Source: Pseudomonas sp. SJZ079
GTDB taxonomy: Bacteria; Pseudomonadota; Gammaproteobacteria; Pseudomonadales; Pseudomonadaceae
DNA: 64,000 nucleotides
Assembly: GCF_007993865.1 (NCBI RefSeq)
Contig: NZ_VIUH01000010.1
Span: forward strand, 1-64,000
Direction of reading: 5' to 3'
Part shown: piece after piece, positions 41,716 to 49,344 of the stretch
Layout: the number at the start of each line of letters is the position of its first letter
Numbering within the stretch: the stretch's first letter is position 1
Notes under the pieces: generated by a model
Database searches by the model: none
The model's input: only the letters and a program-made list of their open reading frames with translations
What the model was told of the DNA's origin: nothing
Position numbers and translations under genes: made by a program

Positions 41716-42378
41716 TCAGCTTAGTGGCTTTGGCTGGTTTTGCCTGCGGCTGCTTCGGCAATCCGTCGGGGTTGCCGTGCCCGCAGCGCAGCTCGGCGCG
41801 CACTGCGCCACGGCCTGGGTGTCGTAGTCGAGAATCTGCCCGCTGTGCGACAGCTCGACGCGGCAGCAGGCGATGAGCTGTTCCTGCAGCAAGCGCCGGC
41901 CACGGCTGGCGCGGGTCTTCACCGCGGCGAGGGACAGACCCTGGGCCTGCGCCACCTCACGCAGCGGTTGGCCCTCGAACTCGGCGGCCAGCAGGGTCTC
42001 GCGGTACAGCGCTGGCAGCCGCTCGGCCAGCGGCCGCAGGCAGTGAGACAGCTCGATACGCAGGGCTTCGCTCTCGTCATTAGGGACTTCGGCCAGATCC
42101 TCTGGCAGCGCCTCGGTCGGACGTTTGCGCCGGTGGTGGTCGATAGCCGCATTGCGGGCCACCGCATACAGCCAGGCACTCGGATGTTTCGGCGCAGGCG
42201 CCTGCGCGCGTTCTGCGAGCAAGGCCTTGAGAATCACGTCATGCAGCAGGTCTTCGGCGGTCTGGGTGTCGCCAGTGTGCCGCCGCAGGAAGGCCAGCAA
42301 GGCTATGCGCAGTTCTGGGTAGATGGCCGCGATGCCTGGGTTTTCTGGGCTCAACGAGGGGCTCCTCGATATGGCCAT
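41716..42378 (-). CDS. ECF-type RNA polymerase sigma factor (SigZ-like)
   Basis: 220 aa. Sigma region 2 is seen in TAEDLLHDVILKAL and PSAWLYAVARNAAIDHHRR, and region 4 in LPALYRETLLAAEFEGQPLREVAQAQGLSLAAVKTRASRGR. A C-terminal extension of about 45 residues with several cysteines follows, which could sense metal or redox. The ATG shares a base with the stop of the upstream ArsI/CadI-like gene (TAATG), so its expression may depend on translation of that now interrupted gene. No anti-sigma gene is visible nearby. Confidence 0.82.
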   Translation of the reverse strand: MAISRSPSLSPENPGIAAIYPELRIALLAFLRRHTGDTQTAEDLLHDVILKALLAERAQAPAPKHPSAWLYAVARNAAIDHHRRKRPTEALPEDLAEVPNDESEALRIELSHCLRPLAERLPALYRETLLAAEFEGQPLREVAQAQGLSLAAVKTRASRGRRLLQEQLIACCRVELSHSGQILDYDTQAVAQCAPSCAAGTATPTDCRSSRRQNQPKPLS

Positions 42379-42818
42379 TAAATGTCGCGCTTATCGGCGG
42401 GGGCGCAACAGGCACCCAGCGCCAGCTCGCGCGGGCTACGTTTGACCCCGTGAATGGGGGCCTCGCCGTGGCTGGTAAAGATATCCCAGGCGATGCCCAG
42501 CGGATCGTGCAACCAGCCTTTTTCGGACTGGGCATAGCAACAGCTTGTCACCGCCTCATCCTATACCGTCACGTTAGCGCGTTTGAGGGCATAGGTCATG
42601 GCCCTGAGTTCCTTCCGCGACTCGGTCTGCAGCCCCAGGTGATCCAACCCGGCGCCATGGCCGAGCTGCGACAGGGCGAAGTTCAGCTTTGGATCATCGA
42701 GCAACCATTTGGCGTAGTCGCTGCGCTGCAGGCTCGGCGGGCTGCCGAACAGCGCGCTGTAGAAGCCCACGGCTTGTTCTAGGTTCGGTACGGACAGGTG
42801 GACATGAACGCGTTTCAT
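42378..42818 (-). pseudogene. ArsI/CadI-like VOC-family metalloenzyme gene interrupted by an in-frame amber codon
   Basis: The open part (85 codons, MKRVHVHLSVPNLEQAVGFYSALFG) ends at a TAG at 42561-42563. The same frame continues for 60 more codons with DEAVTSCCYAQSEKGWLHDP, LGIAWDIF and GACCAPA. That is the usual C-terminal half of ArsI (C-As lyase) / CadI proteins, including the vicinal Cys pair that binds trivalent arsenic. One codon change therefore truncates the enzyme and removes its metal-binding cysteines. The final TAA overlaps the sigma-factor ATG. A sequencing error or suppression of the stop are alternatives. Confidence 0.78.
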
Positions 42819-42883
42819 GGCGAGTTCCTACGCAATGGTTGGCCGACGAGCCGGCCGCTTTTCGATAAGACGCAGGCGTTCGG

Positions 42884-42919
42884 AAAAGGTGGCAAGGTCA
42901 CTTTGCTTGCCACCTTTTT
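42884..42919. terminator. Terminator-like hairpin with no adjacent upstream gene
   Basis: Stem AAAAGGTGGCAAG / CTTGCCACCTTTTT with a short loop has A- and T-runs on both flanks. No gene on the plus strand ends here, and on the minus strand it precedes the ArsI/CadI-like gene. It may be an attenuator of that operon or the end of an unannotated small RNA. Confidence 0.6.
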
Positions 42920-43002
42920 CGGGGAGTTGCGTCTTTCTGCTAACGGCCACCCATGGCCGGGCGCGCACGACTAGCGCGGTGAACTGAAGAAGAGGGCAGG
43001 AG

Positions 43003-43503
43003 ATGAAGCAGCGGTTCGATTACCAACGGTTGGGCAAGGGGCTAGGTGCGCTGCTGCTGGCCAGCAGCCTGGGCATGGGGCGAGTACAGGCCGAAGACGC
43101 CGCGACGACGGATATCGCGCGGGGTCGCTACCTGGTGCAAGCCAGTGCTTGCAATGACTGCCACACCCCGGGCTACCCGGAAGCTGCCGGGAGGGTCGAT
43201 GAACAGTTGTGGCTCACCGGCAGCGACCTGGGTTGGCGCGGGCCGTGGGGCACCACCTATCCGTCCAACCTCCGGCTGGTGGTGCAGCGCCTCGATGAGG
43301 CGCAGTGGCTGACCCATGCGCGCAACCAATGGCGTCCGCCGATGCCCTGGTTCAACCTGCGCGACATGAGCAATGCCGACCTCACCGCGATCTATCGCTA
43401 CCTCCGCCATCTGGGTCCACAAGGGGCGCCGGCGCCGGCCTATGTAGCCCCGAATCAGGAGCCGCGCGGGCCCTATGTGCTATTTCCGATTGCGCTGGAA
43501 TAA
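43003..43503 (+). CDS. Small periplasmic mono-heme cytochrome c
   Basis: 166 aa. The signal peptide (residues 1-30, ending RVQA) directs export. The heme-binding motif is CNDCH near residues 50-54, and a distal Met ligand is likely in PPMPWFNLRDMSNADLTAIYRYLRHLG, a class I cytochrome pattern. It is related to cytochromes that accompany periplasmic dehydrogenases, but no partner oxidoreductase is next to it. It ends about 90 bp before the cobalamin riboswitch. Confidence 0.82.
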   Translation: MKQRFDYQRLGKGLGALLLASSLGMGRVQAEDAATTDIARGRYLVQASACNDCHTPGYPEAAGRVDEQLWLTGSDLGWRGPWGTTYPSNLRLVVQRLDEAQWLTHARNQWRPPMPWFNLRDMSNADLTAIYRYLRHLGPQGAPAPAYVAPNQEPRGPYVLFPIALE

Positions 43504-43597
43504 AAGCCGTATGCCCAGGCGCGCATGCTTGCTCTCGTCCCACCCGCCGCGTATGGTTGCGCCCGACTCGGCCGGCAGGCCGGGTCGATGGAGACTG

Positions 43598-43710
43598 AGG
43601 TGCCCGAAGCATTCGGGGTAAATGGGAAGTTCAGTGCAAGCTGACGCTGCCCCCGCAACGGTAGGGTCGATGAACCATCGACCGAGCCCGACACCAGCCC
43701 AATCTCCTCA
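43598..43710 (+). promoter_or_regulatory. Cobalamin (adenosylcobalamin) riboswitch
   Basis: The conserved elements occur in order: GAGGTGCCCG near 43598, AAATGGGAA (43620-43628), the B12 box GCTGCCCCCGCAACGGTA (43646-43663), a variable hairpin (GGTCGATGAACCATCGACC) and AGCCCGACACCAGCCC. The long 335-bp leader and its position before the CobN-like gene fit repression of the downstream genes when cobalamin is abundant. A further hairpin (GCCCTGA / TCAGGGC near 43768-43791) follows the aptamer. Confidence 0.93.
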
Positions 43711-43807
43711 AGGCAAGTCGCGGTGGGCGATTTCCCGGTCGGAAGCTTTGCTGTCCTGATACCCCCAGCCCTGATGCTGCGGCGTCAGGGCTCCGTCCGT
43801 ATTGCAT

Positions 43808-43838
43808 GCCCACTGGTTTTTTATCCATTGGAGTGGGC
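43808..43838 (+). promoter_or_regulatory. Ribosome-binding-site hairpin before the CobN-like gene
   Basis: GCCCACT (43808-43814) pairs with AGTGGGC (43832-43838), the bases immediately before the ATG. Part of the Shine-Dalgarno (TTGGAG) lies in this stem. It could be the translational switch controlled by the upstream cobalamin aptamer. Confidence 0.5.
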
Positions 43839-46800
43839 ATGACACCTCTTATTCGCCGTCTCGGTCTGGCCCTGTTGCTGGGGTGCACCGCTCCCTGGGC
43901 GGGCGCCGCGCAGATCAACGCCGCCAAGCAGATCAACGCCATAGTCTCGCAATACAGCGCGGCCGAGTTCGCCAGCGCCGTGGCGCAGTTCAAGCAACTG
44001 AATCCCGAGTGGCGGGTCAGTGCGCGCACTCCGCAGCAACTCGGCAACCTCGGCGATCCTGAGCTGCGCCAGTGGCTGGATGAAAGTCAGCTGCTGCTCG
44101 GCGTCGGCCTGTTCGGCGCCGAGGCCGAACGCCTGACGCCGCTGCTGGCTCAAGCCACTCCGGCGGAACTGCTGCTGATGCACAGCGAGCATGGCCTGGT
44201 GCAGCTCAGTCGCAGCCAGGGTCGTCGGTTGTTCAGCTCACGCGAGCAGGCCGAGCAGCTGGGCCGCGCCAAACCAGAAGGTGAGCTGGCCGCCTGGGAC
44301 GCCCAACAGCAGGCGAATTACCCGCAGCAGGCGCCGTGGATCGCCGCGCGCAGTTACTGGCAGGCCGGCGGTATCGACAATATCAGCGGCCTGCTCGGCT
44401 GGTTGGCGGCGCGTCAGGACGCTTCGGTCAAGGTACCATCGGTGCAGCCGCGTCCGGCCTTGCGCTTCTACCAGAATGGCGCGGTGCGTCCCGCCGCGGC
44501 GCTGCAACTGGCCGGCGCTGGCCTGGTGGCGTTGATCGACCATGGCCGCGCCGACCGTGCCGGCGATCGCGAGTTGAACGATCAGCTGTGCCAGCGTCTG
44601 CAAAGCCGTGGCTTGGCCTGTGTCAGCCTGTTCGCCGACTGGGGACCGGGTTCGGTCGAGGCGCTGCGCTGGTTGAAAGAGGCGCAGCACCCACCGCTGG
44701 TGGCCATCGTCGCGCTGCAGGATTTCGTCATCGGTGGCGGAGAGGGGCGTGAGCAGGTCACCGCGCACCTCGAACAACTGAATGTGCCGGTGCTCAAGGG
44801 GCTGCGCCTGGATGATCGCGACGAAACCGGCTGGCAGCTGTCCAGCGATGGACTGGCGCGCGACAAGGTGCATTACCAGCTGGCCATGCCCGAGCTGCAG
44901 GGCAGCAGTCAGGCGACGGTGCTGGCTGCCTGGCAGGATCAGCAGATCGACCCCCTGTCCGGGATTCGCTTCGGCCTGAGTACGCCTCTGGCGGGCCAGC
45001 TTGATAGGTTCACCGCGCGCATCGACAAGTGGCACGCCTTGCAGCGCAAGGCCAATGCCGACAAGCGCCTGGCCGTCATCTATTACAACCACCCGCCGGG
45101 CCGGCACAACATCGGCGCGGACAACCTGGATGTGCCGCAGTCGCTGTTCGAGATACTCCAGCGGCTCAAGGCCGAGGGCTACGACACCGGCGAGTTACCC
45201 GAGTCGCCGACGGCGCTGCTCGACCTGCTGCAGGCGCGCGGGGTCAACCTGCCGGAGCAGGGCGATGCCTTGGCGGCCATGGCGCAGAAGGTGCAGACCT
45301 TGAGTGCCGAGGCCTACCGCCAGTGGTTCAAGACCCTGCCGCAGGCGTTGCAGGCGGAGATGGTGCAGGGCCCGCTGGGCTACTGGCATGCGCAGTTGCG
45401 TCGCGCGCTTGAGGGCGGCCGGCTGCAGATCGCCGCCGGTATTCTCAAGAATGGCTCCGGTGAATTGCACCATGTACTGGATGGCGTGGTGCACCCGGCG
45501 CGACAGCGTGCGCTGGACCTGCTGGCCCAGCTCGAAAGCCTCTACCGCGCCGCGCTCGAGGCACCGGCGCAAGCCGACTGGGCCGAGGCCGAACAACTGA
45601 TTCAGGCGCTGGCCGCCACCGGCATCGAGGGCCTGCGCGGCTGGGGCGAGGCGCCGGGTTATGTGATGGTGCAGAACGACCGGTTATTGCTGCCGGGCAT
45701 CCAGTTCGGCAAGGTGTTCGTCGGCCCGCAGCCGCCGCGCGGCTGGGAAATCGATCAGGAACTGCTGCACGCCAACCTGGTATTCCCACCGCCGCATCAG
45801 TACTTGGCGCTCTACCACTGGCTGCGCGACGACTTCAAGGCCGATGCGCTGATCCACCTCGGCCGTCATTCCACCTACGAGTTCCTGCCACGTCGACGTG
45901 CCGGCTTGAGCGACGAGGATTACTCGATGCAGATAGTCGGTGACCTGCCGAGTATCTACCCCTACATAGTCGACGGTGTGGGCGAGGGCATCCAGGCCAA
46001 GCGGCGCGGCATGGCGGTGATGATCGACCACCTGACCCCGCCGCTAGTGGCCACCCCGCTGTACGACGACCTGCTCAAGCTGCGTCAGCTGGTGGAGAGT
46101 TTCGAGGCCGGTGCCGGTCAGGGCGAAGGTCCGGCGCGGCGCGCCACCATTGCCGAGATCAAGCGCCTGGTCGGCAGTTCCGGGCTGGAGGCGGAACTGC
46201 GCGAGTCCATGGCCGAGCCGCTGCAGGCGCGTGGCATCGACTTCGAGCAGGCCGACGACGACCTGCTGGTACACGAGGTTGGCCACTACCTGACCAACAT
46301 CCAGGAGCGCTTCATGCCCATGGGCCTGCACGTGTTCGGCAAGCCCTGGACGAGCGAGGCGGTGGACACTCTGATGCAGTCCATGGGTAGCGACAAGGCG
46401 GCGTTTCGTCAGGCACTGGTGGATTCGCCCGCCGCCGAGATGACTGCGCTGCTCAATGCCCTCAACGGTGGTTTCGTCGCGCCGGGCAAGGGTAACGATC
46501 CGATTCGCACCCCCGAGGCGCTGCCCACCGGGCGCAACTTCCATGCCCTGGACAGCAGCCTGCTGCCCAGTCGCATCGGCTATGGCATCGGCCGGCAGAT
46601 GGCCGAGCAGGCGCGCGCCCGTGAGATGCCCGCCGATGGCCGCGAGGCGGTGATTCTCTGGGCCTCGGATACGGTGCGCGACGAGGGCGCGATGATCGCC
46701 TTCGGCCTCGACCTGCTCGGCGTCGAACCGCAGTGGAACAGTCGCGGCATAGTCGAAGGCATCCAGTTGCGCGCACTGAACGAGGGCGAGCAACGCCGCG

Positions 46801-48149
46801 ACCTGGTCTTCACCACCTCGGGACTGTTTCGCGACCTGTATGCCGATCAACTGGCGTTGCTGGAACGGGCGGTGTTGCTGAGCCTGAATGCCTCCAGTGC
46901 ACGCATTCGACGTGACTACCCGGCCCTGCGTCCGGCCCTGGCGGCGGCCCTGGCGCCGCTGCAGGATCAGGCCGCGGCGGGCGATGAAACGCTGACGCGC
47001 AACCGGGTCGCCGCGCACTGGGTGGAAGATGCCGCGCGGCAACTGAAGGCTGGCCTGAGCGCCAGCGAGGCCGGGCAACTGGCCTCGCTGCGGTTGTTCG
47101 GCGTGGCGCCGGGGGCCTACGGTGCCGGGATCAATAGCCTGGTCGAGCGCTCCGGCAGCTGGCAGCAGCGCGGCGAACTGGCCGACGCCTACGTGCGGCG
47201 TATGGGCCATGCCTATGGCCTGCAGCATCAGGGCGAGGCGGCCCAGGCGGTGTTCGCCGCCAACCTCAAACAGGTCACGCGGACCTACCTGGGGCGCTCC
47301 AGCAATCTCTATGGCTTGCTGGATAACAACGACGCCTTCGACTACCTGGGCGGTCTAAGCCTGGCGGTGGAGCAGCTGTCCGGCAAGACCCCGGAGAGCT
47401 TCGTCAGCTGGCACAACGACCCAACCAAGGTGCGCCTTGAGCCTTTGCAGCAGGCGTTGCTGGCCGAGTTGCGCGGGCGCTTTCTCAACCCTGCGTGGAT
47501 CAAGGCGCTGATGCAGCACGACTATGCCGGCGCACGCACCATGGGCAGCGAGTTCCTCGAATACCTCTGGGGCTGGCAGGTGACCAATCCTGAAATCATC
47601 ACCGAGCAAGCCTGGGAAGACGTCAAGGCGGTGTACATCGACGACCGCTATGAGCTGGAACTGGATCAGTTCCTCGAACAGGGGCACAACGTGCATGTAA
47701 AGAGCAACATGCTCGCGGTGATGCTGGTGGCGATCCAGAAAGACTTCTGGCAGGCCGACGCGGCCACGGTGCAGCAACTCGGCGAACAGTTCGCCCGCCT
47801 GGTGATCGAACATGGCTTGCCAGGCAGCGGGCACACCCGCCCCGACCACCCGATGCTGCAGTGGTTGCTGCCCCAGTTACCGGCCGAGTTGCGCGCGGGG
47901 CTGGCGCAACGCATGCAGGCCGCGCAACTGCCGCCACAGCGCGCCGCCGTGCCGAGCAGCGTCAGCGAGATTCAGGCCACCGAGCAGCCCGCAGCCGCTG
48001 AGCAGGATGCCGGGCAGGCGGACGAACACAGCGCGCAGGGCGGACAAGCAGTGGCCGAACACCTGTGGCTGGGCTTGCTCGCACTGGCCCTGTTGCTCGG
48101 TTTGGGGATGTGGCGCGGGCGCGGAGCGCAATTGGCGAAAGGAGCCTGA
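43839..48149 (+). CDS. Secreted, membrane-anchored CobN/magnesium-chelatase H-like protein
   Basis: 1436 aa. The body is the CobN/BchH/ChlH fold, with DDFKADALIHLGRHSTYEFLPRRRAGLSDEDY (described in parts) as a clear family signature. Unlike cytosolic CobN it begins with a signal peptide (residues 1-25, LIRRLGLALLLGC..PWAGAA). It ends with a low-complexity Gln/Ala/Glu linker and a single membrane helix (LWLGLLALALLLGLGMW) before a short basic tail. It should therefore face the periplasm, anchored in the inner membrane. It is the first gene after the B12 riboswitch and is coupled to an ExbB-like channel gene. I infer a role in handling corrinoids or cobalt in the envelope, not aerobic cobalamin synthesis. 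Start 43839 was chosen for the signal peptide and RBS. Confidence 0.85.
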   Translation: MTPLIRRLGLALLLGCTAPWAGAAQINAAKQINAIVSQYSAAEFASAVAQFKQLNPEWRVSARTPQQLGNLGDPELRQWLDESQLLLGVGLFGAEAERLTPLLAQATPAELLLMHSEHGLVQLSRSQGRRLFSSREQAEQLGRAKPEGELAAWDAQQQANYPQQAPWIAARSYWQAGGIDNISGLLGWLAARQDASVKVPSVQPRPALRFYQNGAVRPAAALQLAGAGLVALIDHGRADRAGDRELNDQLCQRLQSRGLACVSLFADWGPGSVEALRWLKEAQHPPLVAIVALQDFVIGGGEGREQVTAHLEQLNVPVLKGLRLDDRDETGWQLSSDGLARDKVHYQLAMPELQGSSQATVLAAWQDQQIDPLSGIRFGLSTPLAGQLDRFTARIDKWHALQRKANADKRLAVIYYNHPPGRHNIGADNLDVPQSLFEILQRLKAEGYDTGELPESPTALLDLLQARGVNLPEQGDALAAMAQKVQTLSAEAYRQWFKTLPQALQAEMVQGPLGYWHAQLRRALEGGRLQIAAGILKNGSGELHHVLDGVVHPARQRALDLLAQLESLYRAALEAPAQADWAEAEQLIQALAATGIEGLRGWGEAPGYVMVQNDRLLLPGIQFGKVFVGPQPPRGWEIDQELLHANLVFPPPHQYLALYHWLRDDFKADALIHLGRHSTYEFLPRRRAGLSDEDYSMQIVGDLPSIYPYIVDGVGEGIQAKRRGMAVMIDHLTPPLVATPLYDDLLKLRQLVESFEAGAGQGEGPARRATIAEIKRLVGSSGLEAELRESMAEPLQARGIDFEQADDDLLVHEVGHYLTNIQERFMPMGLHVFGKPWTSEAVDTLMQSMGSDKAAFRQALVDSPAAEMTALLNALNGGFVAPGKGNDPIRTPEALPTGRNFHALDSSLLPSRIGYGIGRQMAEQARAREMPADGREAVILWASDTVRDEGAMIAFGLDLLGVEPQWNSRGIVEGIQLRALNEGEQRRDLVFTTSGLFRDLYADQLALLERAVLLSLNASSARIRRDYPALRPALAAALAPLQDQAAAGDETLTRNRVAAHWVEDAARQLKAGLSASEAGQLASLRLFGVAPGAYGAGINSLVERSGSWQQRGELADAYVRRMGHAYGLQHQGEAAQAVFAANLKQVTRTYLGRSSNLYGLLDNNDAFDYLGGLSLAVEQLSGKTPESFVSWHNDPTKVRLEPLQQALLAELRGRFLNPAWIKALMQHDYAGARTMGSEFLEYLWGWQVTNPEIITEQAWEDVKAVYIDDRYELELDQFLEQGHNVHVKSNMLAVMLVAIQKDFWQADAATVQQLGEQFARLVIEHGLPGSGHTRPDHPMLQWLLPQLPAELRAGLAQRMQAAQLPPQRAAVPSSVSEIQATEQPAAAEQDAGQADEHSAQGGQAVAEHLWLGLLALALLLGLGMWRGRGAQLAKGA

Positions 48150-48151
48150 TG

Positions 48152-48619
48152 ATGTTGGATAGCGAGATTTTCACCTGGGTCCACCAACTGGTCGGCTGGC
48201 TGCTGCAGCCGGTGACCCTGGCTTTGTTGCTGCTGGTGGCCGTGACCGTGTGGGACATCGGCGTGGCCTGTGGCGAGTGCCTGGGCGGGCTGCGTCGCTG
48301 GCGGACCCTGCCACAGGAGCAGGTCGAACGACGGGCGCGCAAGCGTCTGGAACGTTGCGATCTGATCGCCCGACTGGGGCCGATTCTCGGCCTGATGGGT
48401 ACCCTGATCCCGCTCGGGCCGGGCTTGGCGGCACTGGGCGACGGCGACATCCAGGTGCTCAGCGTGGCCATGCGCGTAGCCTTCGATGCCACGGTGCTGG
48501 GGCTGCTCGGCGGCATGGGCGGCTTCGTCCTCGGGCGCCTGCGTCGGCGTTGGTACGACGAGCTGTTGGATAGCATGCAGCGCGAGCAGGAGGTCGGCGA
48601 TGAGTCGTTGGCGATCTAG
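48152..48619 (+). CDS. MotA/TolQ/ExbB-family proton channel protein
   Basis: 155 aa. An N-terminal membrane helix (LLQPVTLALLLLVAVTVWDI) is followed by a cytoplasmic basic segment and two C-terminal helices in RLGPILGLMGTLIPLGPGLAAL and VAFDATVLGLLGGMGGFVLG, the pore region of ExbB/TolQ. It is shorter than ExbB itself. It follows the CobN-like gene by 2 bp, and GGAG lies 7 bases before this ATG; an ATG one codon earlier overlaps the CobN-like stop. It probably powers the CobN-like protein using the proton gradient. Confidence 0.85.
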   Translation: MLDSEIFTWVHQLVGWLLQPVTLALLLLVAVTVWDIGVACGECLGGLRRWRTLPQEQVERRARKRLERCDLIARLGPILGLMGTLIPLGPGLAALGDGDIQVLSVAMRVAFDATVLGLLGGMGGFVLGRLRRRWYDELLDSMQREQEVGDESLAI

Positions 48620-48896
48620 CCGTTTCGACGAGGTGGATAGCGATCCACTCAGCTCGCTGGCCAACCTGGTCGACCTGATGCTGGTGTTCGCCTGCGGCCT
48701 GCTGGTGGCGCTGGCGGCGGAGACCGATGTGCTGCAGCAATTGCAGACACCAAAACAGCCGCAGAGCGTCGAGCGCGGCCGCGAGTTGCCGCGCCTGCCG
48801 GACAGCTTGCAAGGGCAGGGCGGCGAGGGTCTGGAGAGCGTCGGCCAGGTCTACCGTGACCCGCAGACCGGCAAGTTGATCCTGATCGGCGATTGA
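48600..48896 (+). CDS. DUF2149 protein with an ExbD-like transmembrane helix
   Basis: 98 aa. The N-terminal helix LANLVDLMLVFACGLLVALA has an Asp (D25) in the position of the proton-path aspartate of ExbD/TolR. The C-terminal part contains VGQVYRDPQTGKLILIGD, a short periplasmic element. It overlaps the ExbB-like gene by 20 bp and has AGGAGG upstream. The D25 placement suggests it is the ExbD-type partner of the preceding channel protein. Its last 15 bases are repeated twice downstream as part of a 170-bp tandem repeat. Confidence 0.82.
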   Translation: MSRWRSSRFDEVDSDPLSSLANLVDLMLVFACGLLVALAAETDVLQQLQTPKQPQSVERGRELPRLPDSLQGQGGEGLESVGQVYRDPQTGKLILIGD

Positions 48897-49312
48897 TTGG
48901 CGGCCGCCAGGCGGTATGTTTGAGCACCGCTGCTGGGTTACGCCGCTGCGCGACTAACGCCAGCCTACAACAGCTATCCATAGCCTGGATGCAATCCGGG
49001 GCCGGCTACCAACTGTTCGACGATTCCCTGGATTTCATCGAGGCTACGCTCTGATCGGTGATTGATCAGCGGCCGATCAGGAGAAATGTTCGAGCACCAT
49101 TGCTGGGTTACGCCGCTACGCGGCTAACGTCAGCCTACAACAGACATCCGTAGCCCGGATGCAATCCGGGGCTCACTCTCAGCTATCCGACTGAGCTCCT
49201 GGATTTCATCCAGGCTACGCTCTGATCGGTGATTGATCGGCGGCCGTCAGGTGGAATGTATGAGCACCATTGCTGGGTTACGCCGCTGCGCGGCTAACAC
49301 CAGCCTACGCGC
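48882..49312. repeat. Tandem array of a ~170-bp repeat (two full units and one partial)
   Basis: Units begin with CTGATCGGYGATTGAT at 48882, 49051 and 49222, giving periods of 169 and 171 bp; the third is cut after about 90 bp. Each holds GCTGGGTTACGCCGC..GGCTAAC..CAGCCTAC, and the two full units also hold GGATGCAATCCGGGGC and GGATTTCATC..GGCTACGC. The first unit starts inside the DUF2149 coding sequence. The internal words resemble intergenic repeats common in Pseudomonas. No gene lies in 48897-49344. Confidence 0.85.
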
Positions 49313-49344
49313 GATGACGCCGCTGGTAGATTACGGTTAGCCGG

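Noticed and set aside
44238..47228. Several 280 to 390-codon minus ORFs inside the CobN-like gene
   Set aside because: They are antisense shadows in a GC-rich gene with no start signals or motifs.
43839..48149. CobN as part of the aerobic cobalamin-synthesis cobaltochelatase
   Set aside because: The protein has a signal peptide and a C-terminal membrane anchor, its neighbours are ExbB-like and DUF2149 proteins, and no cob genes are present.
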